64,000 nt of DNA from JADJPO01 sp963724535 (GCA_963724535.1 CAVRVD010000009.1:1-64000), one strand, 5' to 3'. Shown: positions 15,470-24,664, counted from the first letter of the stretch. The notes: generated by a model from the letters alone, not told the origin. Made by a program: numbers and translations.

Positions 15470-17389
15470 ATGAGTGATGGAGCTGGCCAGACGAGCACGC
15501 CGACCGGTGCCTACCCCGCGGAGTACCGCCGCAGCATCGAGGATCCTGAGGGCTTCTGGGGGGAGGCGGCCTCCGGCATCGACTGGGTGAGGAAGCCGAC
15601 CCAGGTGCTCGACGCGACCAACCCCCCCTTCTACCAGTGGTTCCCAGACGGTGTGCTGAACACCTGCTACAACGCCCTCGATCGGCACGTCGCGAGCGGG
15701 CGCGGCAACCAGGCGGCGCTGATCTACGACTCGCCGGTGACCGACACCAAGCGCACCTACACCTATGCCGAGCTGCTGGAGCAGGTCGCCAAGTTCGCCG
15801 GGGTGCTGCGCAGCCTCGGGGTGGGCAAGGGCGACCGGGTCGTCATCTACATGCCGATGGTGCCCGAGGCCGTGATCGCGATGCTCGGCTGCGCCCGGCT
15901 GGGGGCGATCCACTCGGTGGTGTTCGGCGGGTTCGCGCCCAACGAGCTGGCGATCCGGATCGACGACGCCGAGCCCAAGGTCATCGTGTCGGCGTCCTGC
16001 GGCATCGAGACCAACCGGGTCATCGCCTACAAACCGATGTTGGACGCAGCGATCGAGGCGGCCCAGTTCAAGCCCGACCGGTGCGTCATCCTGCAGCGCC
16101 CGCAGGCGGTCGCCGAGTTGGGGGAGCGGGACGTCGACTGGGCCGCGGCCATGGCCTCCGACGCGATCGAACCGGCTGAGTCGGTCCCGGTGGACGCGAC
16201 CGACCCGCTGTACATCCTGTACACCTCGGGCACCACCGGCAAGCCCAAGGGGATCGTGCGGGACAACGGCGGTCACGCGGTGGCGTTGCACTGGTCGATG
16301 TCGAACATCTACGACATCTCGCCGGGCGAGGTGTTCTGGGCGGCCAGCGACGTGGGCTGGGTGGTCGGCCACTCCTACATCGTCTACGGGCCGTTGCTGC
16401 TCGGCGCCACCACCATGATCTACGAGGGCAAGCCGATCGGCACCCCCGACGCAGGCGCCTTCTGGCGGGTGGTCTCCGAGTACGGCATCAGCGCGCTGTT
16501 CACCGCGCCCACGGCGTTCCGGGCGATCCGCAAGGAGGACCCGCAGGCCGAGTACCTGAAGTCCTACGACGTCTCCTGCCTGCGCACGCTGTTCCTGGCC
16601 GGCGAGCGGCTCGACCCGGATACCTACGAATGGGCCTCCTCGGTACTGGGGATCCCGGTCGTGGACCACTGGTGGCAGACCGAGACCGGCTGGGCGATCT
16701 GTGCCAACCTGCGGGGTCTGGACCCGATGCCGATCAAGGCGGGCTCGCCGTCCGTGCCGGTGCCGGGCTACGACGTCCAGGTGCTGGACGAGCAGGGAAA
16801 CCCGGTCGGGGCCGACGTCGAGGGCGCCATCTGCATCAGGCTGCCGCTGCCGCCGGCCTGCCTGCCGACGCTGTGGAACGACGACGACCGGTACGTGTCC
16901 AGCTACATGAGTGCCTTCCCCGGCTGGTACCTGACCGGGGACGGCGGGTTCAAGGACGCCGACGGTTACGTCTACGTCATGGGTCGCACCGACGACGTGA
17001 TCAACGTCGCCGGTCACCGGCTGTCCACCGGCTCGATGGAGGCGGTGTTGGCCCAGCATCCGGCGGTGGCCGAATGCGCGGTGATCGGTGTCATCGACCA
17101 GCTCAAGGGCCAGGTGCCGCGCGGCTTCGTGGTGCTCAAGGCGGGCCTGGACGTCGACCCCGCCGAGCTCCGCAAGGAGCTGGTGCAGACGGTTCGCGAC
17201 CAGATCGGCGCCGTGGCCGCGCTGCGGGAGATCGACGTGGTCAAGGCGCTGCCGAAGACCCGCTCGGGCAAGATCCTGCGCAAGACCATGCGTGAGATCG
17301 CCGACGGCAAGACCCCTGCGGTGCCCAGCACCATCGAGGACGCCTCGGTGCTGGACAACCTCGCCCCGGTGCTGCGCCGTCAGGGCTGA
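15470..17389 (+). CDS. prpE: Propionyl-CoA synthetase (acetyl-CoA synthetase family)
   Basis: 639 aa from ATG 15470 (an ATG at 15461 adds three residues). AMP-forming acyl-CoA synthetase: ATP-binding YTSGTTGKPKG (about 248-258), DHWWQTETGW and the C-terminal TRSGKILRKTMR with the catalytic, acetylation-regulated lysine. The N-terminal ...NTCYNALDRHV, IYDSPVT and SASCGIETNR are typical of PrpE rather than Acs. It makes propionyl-CoA from propionate, CoA and ATP. Together with the methylmalonate-semialdehyde dehydrogenase downstream it suggests C3 metabolism, although the two are not in one operon. Confidence 0.88.
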   Translation: MSDGAGQTSTPTGAYPAEYRRSIEDPEGFWGEAASGIDWVRKPTQVLDATNPPFYQWFPDGVLNTCYNALDRHVASGRGNQAALIYDSPVTDTKRTYTYAELLEQVAKFAGVLRSLGVGKGDRVVIYMPMVPEAVIAMLGCARLGAIHSVVFGGFAPNELAIRIDDAEPKVIVSASCGIETNRVIAYKPMLDAAIEAAQFKPDRCVILQRPQAVAELGERDVDWAAAMASDAIEPAESVPVDATDPLYILYTSGTTGKPKGIVRDNGGHAVALHWSMSNIYDISPGEVFWAASDVGWVVGHSYIVYGPLLLGATTMIYEGKPIGTPDAGAFWRVVSEYGISALFTAPTAFRAIRKEDPQAEYLKSYDVSCLRTLFLAGERLDPDTYEWASSVLGIPVVDHWWQTETGWAICANLRGLDPMPIKAGSPSVPVPGYDVQVLDEQGNPVGADVEGAICIRLPLPPACLPTLWNDDDRYVSSYMSAFPGWYLTGDGGFKDADGYVYVMGRTDDVINVAGHRLSTGSMEAVLAQHPAVAECAVIGVIDQLKGQVPRGFVVLKAGLDVDPAELRKELVQTVRDQIGAVAALREIDVVKALPKTRSGKILRKTMREIADGKTPAVPSTIEDASVLDNLAPVLRRQG

Positions 17390-17427
17390 CCGCTGCAGGA
17401 CGCGGGTCGGCCTCAGCCGGCGGTCAG
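17386..17427. terminator. Possible bidirectional terminator between convergent genes
   Basis: CTGACCGC (17386-17393) and GCGGTCAG (17420-17427) form an 8-bp inverted repeat that straddles the junction of prpE and the convergent peptidoglycan-binding gene. The 26-nt loop is long, so the call is weak. Confidence 0.3.
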
Positions 17428-19149
17428 GGCCTTCCAGGTGGCCGGTCCGACCAGGCCGTCGGGGGTGAGCCGGTGGGCCTTCTGGAAGGCGATCACCGCC
17501 TTGGTGGTGGCCGGTCCGAAGTAGCCGTTGGCGCCGGGCACCGACAGAGCCTTCTGCAGGGCCAGGACCGCAGCGCCCCTGGAGCCGGGTCGCAGGAAGG
17601 TCCCGGCATACGGGCGCAGGTCCGCCGTGCCGGCCGGCTTCGTCGACGGTGTGGCCGAGGGTTTGGCCGAGGGTTTGGCCGACGGTGTGGCCGAGGCGGT
17701 CTTCGGGGCCTGGGTGGTCGCCGCCCTGCCCGCCGCGGCGGTCAGGGCCTTCCAGGTGGCCGGTCCGACCAGGCCGTCGGGGGTGAGCCGGTGGGCCTTC
17801 TGGAAGGCGATCACCGCCTTGGTGGTGGCCGGTCCGAAGTAGCCGTTGGCGCCGGGCACCGACAGAGCCTTCTGCAGGGCCAGGACCGCAGCGCCCCTGG
17901 AGCCGGGTCGCAGGAAGGTCCCGGCATACCGCTGCAGCTCGACCGCAGCGGGGGAGGGCGCGGACGACGAGCCTGCGCCAGACCCACCGGACGACGCTCC
18001 GCCGCCCGAGGACGGGCCGGACGAGGTGCTCGGCGGCTTGCCCGCCGGCGATGAACCCGCCCTGGCCAGGAGGGCCCGCCAGGTCTCGGCATCCATCCGG
18101 CCGCTGGCGCGCAGCCCCGCCGAGCGCTGCAGCGAGCTCACCGCTGCCGCGGTCTGCGCACCGTAGGCACCGTCCACCCCCAGCCCCAGACCCGCTTGCA
18201 GGGCCCGGACCACCGGTCCGCGCGACCCGCTGGACACGGTGGCCCCGCTGTAGCGCACCAGGGCGGCCAGGGTCGGGGAGGCCCCCGACGGCACACCCAC
18301 CGGGAAGTAGGACGGGCAGGGCTTGGCCCGGGGCCCGCTAACGGCCGGGGCCCAGTTGAGGTCGGCCGGTCGGCACGGACCGTAGTCCGCAGGGGCCACC
18401 GTCTTGCTCCAGAACGAGGTCCGACCCATCGCCCCGGCCCAGGACAGGGAGAAGTGGATGTGGTCGCGATGACACGTGGTGTCGTAGGCAGCGCCGGGCC
18501 GCGACGCGCACGAGCCGTACGGACGCCACCCCTCACCGGCCCGGTAGGACCCCCAGATCCGGTCGTTCCAGATCATGTACATGATCCCGAGCCGGCGGGC
18601 GTTGGCGTACGGCCGACCGGCGGCGTCCGGGGCGAGCAGCCAGTTGACGACCTCCTGCGCCTGGGCCGCCTGGGTGGGCTTGCGCACCGAGACGAACCAG
18701 TCGACGGCGCGTCCCTCGTAGTGCTCGCTGGCCATCCCGTCCGCACCGCAGTCCCGGCCCACGCTGTAGCTGGTGCCCCGGTAGGTGGCCCGCAGCAGGT
18801 TTCCGAGCTTGACCGAGCCCGGCTTGGCCTGCGGGTCGCAGGAGACCTGCTGCAGGTAGGAGGCCGGCTCCTCGATCGCCTGGGGGAGCCCGGACGGCAC
18901 CGCGGGACCGGGCCGTGCCGGGGATCCGGCCGGGGCGGCCGCATCGACCAGCGGCAGCGCCGCCGCCGCGCCGATCGCCGCGATGAGCACCAGGCCGAGC
19001 GCCGCCCGGCGTCGTCGGCCGGATCCGCGGGTGGGTGCGGGCGTGCCCCCCGGCGGGCGGTCGGTGGAGTGCCCTGGCACGTCTCGGGTGTGGTGTCCGG
19101 GGACGTGTCGCTGGGTGGTCTGCCTCTGATGCCTGCCTGTGGGTGCCAT
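17413..19149 (-). CDS. Secreted M15-like (LAS) peptidase with three peptidoglycan-binding domains
   Basis: 578 aa. A membrane/signal helix (about 47-67, after an Arg-rich stretch) is followed by a Cys-rich catalytic-like domain with SEHYEGRAVD (the SxHxxGxAxD zinc motif of LAS/M15 peptidases) and HRDHIHF (HxH), then three PG_binding_1 domains separated by Ser/Gly- and Pro/Ser/Lys-rich linkers. The last two binding domains are encoded by a perfect 194-bp duplication. It is probably a wall-remodelling carboxypeptidase or endopeptidase; the exact bond cut is not determinable. The promoter should lie in the 181-bp gap upstream. Confidence 0.78.
   Translation of the reverse strand: MAPTGRHQRQTTQRHVPGHHTRDVPGHSTDRPPGGTPAPTRGSGRRRRAALGLVLIAAIGAAAALPLVDAAAPAGSPARPGPAVPSGLPQAIEEPASYLQQVSCDPQAKPGSVKLGNLLRATYRGTSYSVGRDCGADGMASEHYEGRAVDWFVSVRKPTQAAQAQEVVNWLLAPDAAGRPYANARRLGIMYMIWNDRIWGSYRAGEGWRPYGSCASRPGAAYDTTCHRDHIHFSLSWAGAMGRTSFWSKTVAPADYGPCRPADLNWAPAVSGPRAKPCPSYFPVGVPSGASPTLAALVRYSGATVSSGSRGPVVRALQAGLGLGVDGAYGAQTAAAVSSLQRSAGLRASGRMDAETWRALLARAGSSPAGKPPSTSSGPSSGGGASSGGSGAGSSSAPSPAAVELQRYAGTFLRPGSRGAAVLALQKALSVPGANGYFGPATTKAVIAFQKAHRLTPDGLVGPATWKALTAAAGRAATTQAPKTASATPSAKPSAKPSATPSTKPAGTADLRPYAGTFLRPGSRGAAVLALQKALSVPGANGYFGPATTKAVIAFQKAHRLTPDGLVGPATWKALTAG
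17418..17611 (-). repeat. 194-bp perfect direct repeat, copy A
   Basis: Identical base for base to 17736-17929 (offset 318 bp = 106 codons). It encodes the terminal peptidoglycan-binding domain. The absence of even synonymous changes implies recent duplication or gene conversion. Confidence 0.95.
17736..17929 (-). repeat. 194-bp perfect direct repeat, copy B
   Basis: Second copy of the sequence at 17418-17611, encoding the penultimate peptidoglycan-binding domain. The linker between the copies is a PSAKPSA-type repeat. Confidence 0.95.
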
Positions 19150-19304
19150 CCGACCCGTGCCCCTCGCCCCGTGGTCCGCGCGGGCCGGGCCCGGCGCGGC
19201 GTGCGTAGGGCCCGTCGGCGGCCCGGCGGCGAGGTGTAGCGGATCACCCGACGGCGTCGGCGAACCCGACGCCCGGTCGGCAGCCGTTCGGGCGGCGCCT
19301 ACCG

Positions 19305-19318
19305 ACCGTGATCACGGT
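19305..19318. promoter_or_regulatory. 14-bp perfect palindrome
   Basis: ACCGTGATCACGGT lies 12 nt past the stop of the leftward flavoenzyme gene and about 155 nt upstream of the peptidoglycan-binding gene. It could be an operator for the latter or part of a termination signal. The rest of the 181-bp gap shows nothing else clear. Confidence 0.35.
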
Positions 19319-19330
19319 GCCGCGGGAAGG

Positions 19331-20743
19331 TCAGTGGCCGAGCAGCGGCGCCATCATCCGGGCCGACACCGATGGGCGGCGGGTCAGCCGCTCCTCGGCG
19401 TCGGCCAGCCGCATCGCCCGCAGCCCGGCGTTCACGCCCAGCCAGCGCAGCGGCTCGACCTCCCAGCGCGGGGAGCGGTGGCCCACCCAGGGCAGGGAGG
19501 TCAGCTCGGTGCTGGCCCCGGTGAGCAGGTCGGCCAGCGTCCGCCCGGCCAGGTTGGCGGTGCCGACGCCGTCCCCGACGTAACCACCCGCCCAGGCCAG
19601 CCCGGTCGCGTTGTCCACCCCGACCCCGGCGTGCCAGTCCCGGGTGATGCCCAGCGGCCCGCCCCAGGCGTGGGTGAAGGCGTGCTCACGCAGCGCCGGG
19701 AACAGCTCGGTCACCGTCCGGCGCAGCGCGGCGAACACCGCCGGCTCCCGGTCGAATCCCGGGTCGATCTGCGATCCCAGGTGGTAGGGGGCGCCGCGCC
19801 CCCCGAAGACCAGCCGGTCGTCGGCGGTGCGCTGGCCGTAGACGATCACGTGCCGGTGGTCGGCGAAGGTCTCCCGCTCGGCCAGTCCGGCGTCGTCCCA
19901 GAACCTGGTCGGCAACGGCTCGGTGGCCACGATCAGCGAGTACACGCCGATCACGTCCCGCCGCGAGCCGGGCAGCTGCGTCGTCCAGGCCTCGGTGGCC
20001 CGCACCACGTGCTCGGCACGCACCGTGCCGGCCTCGGTAACCACCCGGGCCGGTGAGCCGGCACCGGCTGGCTCGATGCGCAGTGCCCGGGTCCGCTCGG
20101 CGATCCGGGCGCCGCGAGCCTCGACGACGCCGGCCAGTCCCCGGGCCAGGCGGGCGGGATGGATCCGGGCGCAGTAGGGGGTGTAGGTCGCGCCGAGCAC
20201 GTCGGTGGCGCCCACCCGCTCCCGGGCGGCGCCCGCCTCGAGCAGCTCGACGCCGTCCACGCCGTCGAAAGCGGCGTCGCGCGCCGCCTCCGCCCGCGCC
20301 CGGGTCAGCTGCGCCGGGGTCCGGGCCAGCCGGAGGGTGCCCCCGCGCCGGAAGTGGCAGTCGAGGCCCTCGGCCTGCGCCACCCGGCCCACCTCGGCGA
20401 CCACCGCGTTCATCGCCCGGCGCAGCGCCAGCGCCTTCGGACGTCCGTAGCGCCGGGCCAGGGCGTCTGCCGAGACCGGGAACAGCGCGGAGCACCAGCC
20501 GCCGTTGCGTCCGCTCGCACCGAACCCGGCGATCTGCGCCTCGACCAGGACCACGCGCAGCGCCGGGTCGCGCTCCAGCAGGTAGTAGGCCGTCCATAGC
20601 CCGGTGTACCCCGCCCCGACGATGCACACGTCGGCCTCGACGGCACCGGTCAGCGGCGGGCGCGGGGTCAGGTCGTCGCCGCCGTGGCGGACCAGGTCGT
20701 CGTGCCACAGCGACAGAGCGCGGTAGCGGCTCGTGCAGTCCAC
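19331..20743 (-). CDS. FAD-dependent amine/amino-acid oxidoreductase, DAO family (PuuB-like)
   Basis: 470 aa. N-terminal Rossmann motif GAGYTGLWTAYYL (about 43-55), then the family stretch GFGASGRNGGW that contacts FAD, and a C-terminal GDGVGTANLAGR FAD-binding end. Members oxidise glycine, sarcosine, gamma-glutamylputrescine or related amines. The start GTG overlaps the stop of the aminotransferase gene (TAGTG), so it belongs to the Lrp-aminotransferase-oxidase operon. Context favours a polyamine-derived substrate; the specificity cannot be read from the sequence. Confidence 0.8.
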   Translation of the reverse strand: MDCTSRYRALSLWHDDLVRHGGDDLTPRPPLTGAVEADVCIVGAGYTGLWTAYYLLERDPALRVVLVEAQIAGFGASGRNGGWCSALFPVSADALARRYGRPKALALRRAMNAVVAEVGRVAQAEGLDCHFRRGGTLRLARTPAQLTRARAEAARDAAFDGVDGVELLEAGAARERVGATDVLGATYTPYCARIHPARLARGLAGVVEARGARIAERTRALRIEPAGAGSPARVVTEAGTVRAEHVVRATEAWTTQLPGSRRDVIGVYSLIVATEPLPTRFWDDAGLAERETFADHRHVIVYGQRTADDRLVFGGRGAPYHLGSQIDPGFDREPAVFAALRRTVTELFPALREHAFTHAWGGPLGITRDWHAGVGVDNATGLAWAGGYVGDGVGTANLAGRTLADLLTGASTELTSLPWVGHRSPRWEVEPLRWLGVNAGLRAMRLADAEERLTRRPSVSARMMAPLLGH

Positions 20744-22146
20744 TACAGGCGGTTCCAGGCCTCCGTGAGCACCGAGCGCAGGATCGACTCGATCTCGTCG
20801 AACTCGCTCTGCCCGACGATCAACGGCGGCGCCAGCTGGACGACGGGATCACCGCGGTCATCGGCCCGGCAGTACAACCCGGCGTCGAACAGGGCCTTGG
20901 AGAGGAACCCGCGCAGCAGCCGCTCGCTCTCGTCGTCGTCGAAGGTCAGGCGGGTCGCCTTGTCCTTGACCAGCTCGATCCCGTAGAAGAACCCCTCGCC
21001 GCGCACGTCGCCGACGATGGGCAGATCCAGCAGCTTCTCCAGCGTGGCTCGGAAGGCCGGGCTCGTGGTGCGCACGTGGGTGTAGAGGTCCTCCCGGTCG
21101 AGGATGTCCAGGTTGGCCAGCGCGACCGCCGCCGAGACCGGATGCCCACCGAAGGTGTAGCCGTGCGGGAAGAAGGTCGTGCCCGACCTGAAGGGCTCGA
21201 AGATCCGGTCGCTGGCGATCATCGCCCCGATCGGGGCGTACCCCGAGCTCATCCCCTTGGCACAGGTGATCATGTCGGGGACGTAGCCGAGGTCCTCGCA
21301 GGCGAACATCCCGCCGATCCGGCCGAACGCGCAGATCACCTCGTCGGAGACCAGCAGAACGTCGTAGGCGTCGCAGATCTCCCGAACCCGGTCGAAGTAC
21401 CCCGGCGGCGGCGGAAAGCAGCCGCCGGAGTTCTGCACCGGCTCGAGGAAGACCGCCGCGACAGTGTCCGGGCCCTCGAACTCGATGGCCTCGGCGATCC
21501 GGTCCGCGGCCCACAGCCCGAACGCCTTCGGGTCCCCGCGCAGGTGTTCGGGGGCCCGGTACAGGTTGGTGTTCGGCACCTTGAAACCGCCGGGCACCAG
21601 CGGCTCGAACATCTCCTTGGCGGCCGGGATGCCGGTGATCGACAGGGCTCCCTGCGGGGTGCCGTGGTAGGCCACCGAGCGGGAGATGACCTTGTGCTTC
21701 ATCGGCTTGCCGACGAGCTTCCAGTACTGCTTGGCCAGCTTCCAGGCGGTCTCGACGGCTTCACCGCCACCGGTGGTGAAGAAGACCCGGTTCAGGTCCC
21801 CCGGAGCCACGCCGGCCAACCGCTCGGCCAGCTCGATGGCCCGTGGGTGGGCGTAGGACCACAGCGGGAAGAAGGCCAGCTCGCGGGCCTGGGTGGCAGC
21901 GGCGTCGGCCAGCTCCTGGCGGCCGTGGCCGACCTGCACGGTGAACAAGCCGGCCAGCCCGTCGAGGTAGCGCTTGCCCTGGTCGTCCCAGATGTAGGCG
22001 CCCTCGCCACGGGTGATCACCGGGACGTGCCCGGCACCGGAGAAGAACCCCGAGTGCCGGGTGAAGTGCATCCACAGATGGTCCCGGGCGGACTCGGCGA
22101 GGCGGTCCGGACCGGGCTCGGTGAAGGCCTGCGGTGTGGTGGTCAT
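20743..22146 (-). CDS. Class III aminotransferase, putrescine/diamine:pyruvate type
   Basis: 467 aa, fold-type I omega-aminotransferase. It shows TTGGGEAVETAWKLAKQY (about 124-141), VAYHGTPQGALSITG, SDEV with Asp268 and the Schiff-base Lys297 in CAKGMSSGYAPIGA. It resembles the actinobacterial enzymes of polyamine gene sets and SpuC-like diamine transaminases, which would turn putrescine to 4-aminobutanal. Other omega-amino donors are possible. It is coupled to the Lrp gene upstream (ATGA) and the oxidase downstream (TAGTG). Confidence 0.83.
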   Translation of the reverse strand: MTTTPQAFTEPGPDRLAESARDHLWMHFTRHSGFFSGAGHVPVITRGEGAYIWDDQGKRYLDGLAGLFTVQVGHGRQELADAAATQARELAFFPLWSYAHPRAIELAERLAGVAPGDLNRVFFTTGGGEAVETAWKLAKQYWKLVGKPMKHKVISRSVAYHGTPQGALSITGIPAAKEMFEPLVPGGFKVPNTNLYRAPEHLRGDPKAFGLWAADRIAEAIEFEGPDTVAAVFLEPVQNSGGCFPPPPGYFDRVREICDAYDVLLVSDEVICAFGRIGGMFACEDLGYVPDMITCAKGMSSGYAPIGAMIASDRIFEPFRSGTTFFPHGYTFGGHPVSAAVALANLDILDREDLYTHVRTTSPAFRATLEKLLDLPIVGDVRGEGFFYGIELVKDKATRLTFDDDESERLLRGFLSKALFDAGLYCRADDRGDPVVQLAPPLIVGQSEFDEIESILRSVLTEAWNRL

Positions 22147-22625
22147 CGAGTACCCCAGTTGTAGTGCTGCTTGTGCAGTCTCAGGTAGACGAACGTCTGC
22201 GTGTCCTTCACGCCCTCGGTCGCCCGGATCCGGCCGGCGATCACGTCGAGCAGGTGCTCGTCGTCCTCGCAGACGACCTCGACGAGCAGGTCGAACTCAC
22301 CCGCCGTGACCACGACGTAGTCGACCTCGGCCAGCTCGCTGAGCCGGTCGGCGACGCCGATCACGTCGTGGTTGACCCGGATGCCGATCATCGCCTGGCG
22401 GGCGAAGCCGACCTGGACGGGGTCGGTCACGGCCACGATCTGGATGACCCCGGCCTCCTGCAGCCGTTGCACCCGCTGGCGCACCGCCGCCTCGGACAGG
22501 CCGACGGCCTTGCCGATCGCGGCGTAGGGGCGACGCCCGTCCTCCTGCAGCTGCTCGATGATCTTCTTGGAGATGTCATCGAGCGCCACAGGCTGGTGCT
22601 CGGGCCGGTCGGGTCGGGAAGCCAC
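22143..22625 (-). CDS. Lrp/AsnC-family transcriptional regulator
   Basis: 160 aa. The N-terminal winged helix-turn-helix (about 14-65, with GLSEAAVRQRVQRLQEAGVI) and C-terminal RAM ligand-binding domain (about 75-150) are both intact. It heads the leftward operon and faces the aldehyde dehydrogenase gene across a 203-bp gap, so it most likely regulates both in response to an amino acid or aminoaldehyde-derived signal. Its ATG coincides with the expected transcription start of the promoter noted next, so the mRNA is probably leaderless. Confidence 0.88.
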   Translation of the reverse strand: MASRPDRPEHQPVALDDISKKIIEQLQEDGRRPYAAIGKAVGLSEAAVRQRVQRLQEAGVIQIVAVTDPVQVGFARQAMIGIRVNHDVIGVADRLSELAEVDYVVVTAGEFDLLVEVVCEDDEHLLDVIAGRIRATEGVKDTQTFVYLRLHKQHYNWGTR

Positions 22626-22631
22626 CTGCCG

Positions 22632-22660
22632 ATCTTGACGTCTCGGAGCGGCCCTGGCAA
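22632..22660 (-). promoter_or_regulatory. Promoter of the Lrp operon, leaderless
   Basis: On the minus strand, TTGCCA (22660-22655) and CAAGAT (22637-22632) are 17 bp apart; the -10 ends 6 nt before the Lrp ATG. Spacing and placement support a leaderless promoter. Confidence 0.5.
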
Positions 22661-22828
22661 GTGATTCCGTGGTCCGAGCCCTGGCGACCTACCGAATCAG
22701 GCGCTCTGCGGCTACGCTCCTGCGCAACTCCGGGACGGTGCCCGACGGGGCCGTCCGGAGGGTGCGTCGCGCCCGTGCGACGATCCGGACCTGCGCGAGG
22801 AGCGCTCGCGTTCATCGAAGGAGATCCC

Positions 22829-24307
22829 GTGAGCCAGACCGCTTCCACCCAGCCCCCTGATGCCGACGAGGCCGCGCCGCGCCGGCTGCGCAACTTTATC
22901 GGCGGCGCGTACCGCGACAGCGACGGGGCACGCAGCGACGTGGTGAACCCGGCCACGGGCCGGGTGGTCGCCTCGGCACCGGTCTCGACGGCAGCCGACC
23001 TGGACGCCGCCTACGCCGCCGCCACCACCGCCTTCGAGGCCTGGCGGGACACCACGCCGAGCCAGCGCCAGCAGGCGCTGCTGAAGATCGCCGACGCGAT
23101 CGAGGCGCGGGCCGCGGAGTTCATCGCGCTCGAGGCGGAGAACACCGGCAAGCCGCACGCCCTGACCGCCAGCGAGGAGATCCCGCCGATGGTCGACCAG
23201 ATCCGGTTCTTCGCCGGGGCGGCGCGCGTGCTCGAGGGGCGGTCTGCGGGGGAGTACCTGGCGGGGCACACCTCCTGGATCCGCCGGGAGCCGATCGGTG
23301 TCATCGGCCAGGTCACCCCGTGGAACTACCCGATGATGATGGCGGTCTGGAAGTTCGCCCCCGCCCTGGCCGCGGGCAACTGCGTCGTGCTCAAGCCCGC
23401 CGACACCACACCCGAGACCACCCTGCTGCTGGCCGAGATCGTCGCCGAGCACACCCCCGCCGGGGTGCTCAACGTGGTCACCGGCGATCGCGACACGGGC
23501 AGGATGCTCGTCCAGCACCCGACCCCCCAGATGGTCGCGATCACCGGGTCTGTGCGGGCCGGCATGGAGGTCGCTGCCACGGCGGCGTCGGATGTCAAGC
23601 GGGTGCACCTGGAGCTCGGCGGCAACGCTCCGGTAATCGTCTTCGACGACGCCGACGCGGAGGCCGCGGCCGAGGCGATCGCCGTCGCCGGCTACTTCAA
23701 CGCCGGGCAGGACTGCACCGCCGCGACCCGGGTGCTGGCCGGACCGGGGATCCACGACGACCTCGTCGCCGCGCTCACCGAGCAGGCCCGCAGCACCAAG
23801 GTGGGCATGCCGCACGACGAGGACGTGCTCCTCGGTCCGGTCAACAGCGCCGAGCAGCTGGCCCGGGTCACGGGCTTCCTGGACCGACTGCCGGACCACG
23901 CCTCGGTGACCGCCGGCGGCGGCCGCCTCAGCCTGCTCGGGGAGGGCTTCTTCGTCGAGCCCACCGTGGTCAGCGGCGTGCGCCAGGATGACGAGATCAG
24001 CCAGAACGAGGTCTTCGGACCGGTGATCACCGTGCAGCGCTTCGGCGACGAGGCGGAGGCGCTTGGCTGGGCGAACGGGGTGCGGTACGCCCTGGCCTCC
24101 TCGGTGTGGACGTCAGACTTCGGCCGGGCGATGCGGATGTCCCGGGCGCTCGACTTCGGTTGCGTCTGGATCAACACCCACATCCCGCTGGTGGCCGAGA
24201 TGCCGCACGGGGGGTTCAAGCACTCCGGCTACGGCAAGGACCTGTCGCTGTACGGGCTGGAGGACTACACCCGGATCAAGCACGTGATGGCCAACATCGA
24301 GGCCTGA
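22829..24307 (+). CDS. Aldehyde dehydrogenase, probable 4-aminobutyraldehyde dehydrogenase
   Basis: 492 aa NAD-dependent aldehyde dehydrogenase with the oxyanion Asn in TPWNYPMMM, Glu262 in LELGGNAP and catalytic Cys296 in NAGQDCTAATR. It resembles the PatD/PuuC-type enzymes that oxidise 4-aminobutanal to GABA. GTG 22829 is preceded by GAAGGAG; the upstream extension of the frame is rejected. It is divergent from the Lrp-aminotransferase operon, so the two enzymes of the putrescine-to-GABA route face each other around a shared control region. Betaine-aldehyde activity cannot be excluded. Confidence 0.85.
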   Translation: MSQTASTQPPDADEAAPRRLRNFIGGAYRDSDGARSDVVNPATGRVVASAPVSTAADLDAAYAAATTAFEAWRDTTPSQRQQALLKIADAIEARAAEFIALEAENTGKPHALTASEEIPPMVDQIRFFAGAARVLEGRSAGEYLAGHTSWIRREPIGVIGQVTPWNYPMMMAVWKFAPALAAGNCVVLKPADTTPETTLLLAEIVAEHTPAGVLNVVTGDRDTGRMLVQHPTPQMVAITGSVRAGMEVAATAASDVKRVHLELGGNAPVIVFDDADAEAAAEAIAVAGYFNAGQDCTAATRVLAGPGIHDDLVAALTEQARSTKVGMPHDEDVLLGPVNSAEQLARVTGFLDRLPDHASVTAGGGRLSLLGEGFFVEPTVVSGVRQDDEISQNEVFGPVITVQRFGDEAEALGWANGVRYALASSVWTSDFGRAMRMSRALDFGCVWINTHIPLVAEMPHGGFKHSGYGKDLSLYGLEDYTRIKHVMANIEA

Positions 24308-24664
24308 GCTAGCCGCGGAGCCGCTCTATTGCCGAGAGTAGTCTTCTGATGACAGATAGGTGAAGCTCGGGGTTGGTGAACCCGGCCGGTCACCGTGCTG
24401 ACGACTCCATTCGGGCGGTCATGGCTGTTGATCGAGTCGCTCGATGCCTCGGCGATGTAACGATTCCATTGCCGATAGGGGTCACGACCACGGAAATCGG
24501 CAACCAGTGTTGTGCTAGATGGTCCCACGTGTCACGATCCGGCACCACGGAGCCCTACGATTTCCGCTACGGAGCGTCAGGTAGAGCGTCGGTGCGTCGC
24601 TGCAGGTCCGCGGGAGGCGGGCCGGGCTCCGGGCGCATCCGGCATCGAGGAAGGAACCAGCGCC
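24308..24664 (+). promoter_or_regulatory. AT-richer control region upstream of the Pot-type transporter
   Basis: This 357-bp gap is visibly less GC-rich than its surroundings. It holds an 8-bp perfect inverted repeat, TTGCCGAT (24469-24476) and ATCGGCAA (24496-24503), with a 19-bp centre, and another TTGCCGA half-site at 24329-24335. The ribosome site of the binding-protein gene (GAGGAAGGAA) ends it. No gene was found; a full promoter could not be assigned with confidence. Confidence 0.5.

Noticed and set aside
24308..24664. Small ORF inside the gap before the transporter operon
   Set aside because: The open frames there have AT-rich third positions unlike the genome and no ribosome site; the gap reads as regulatory DNA.
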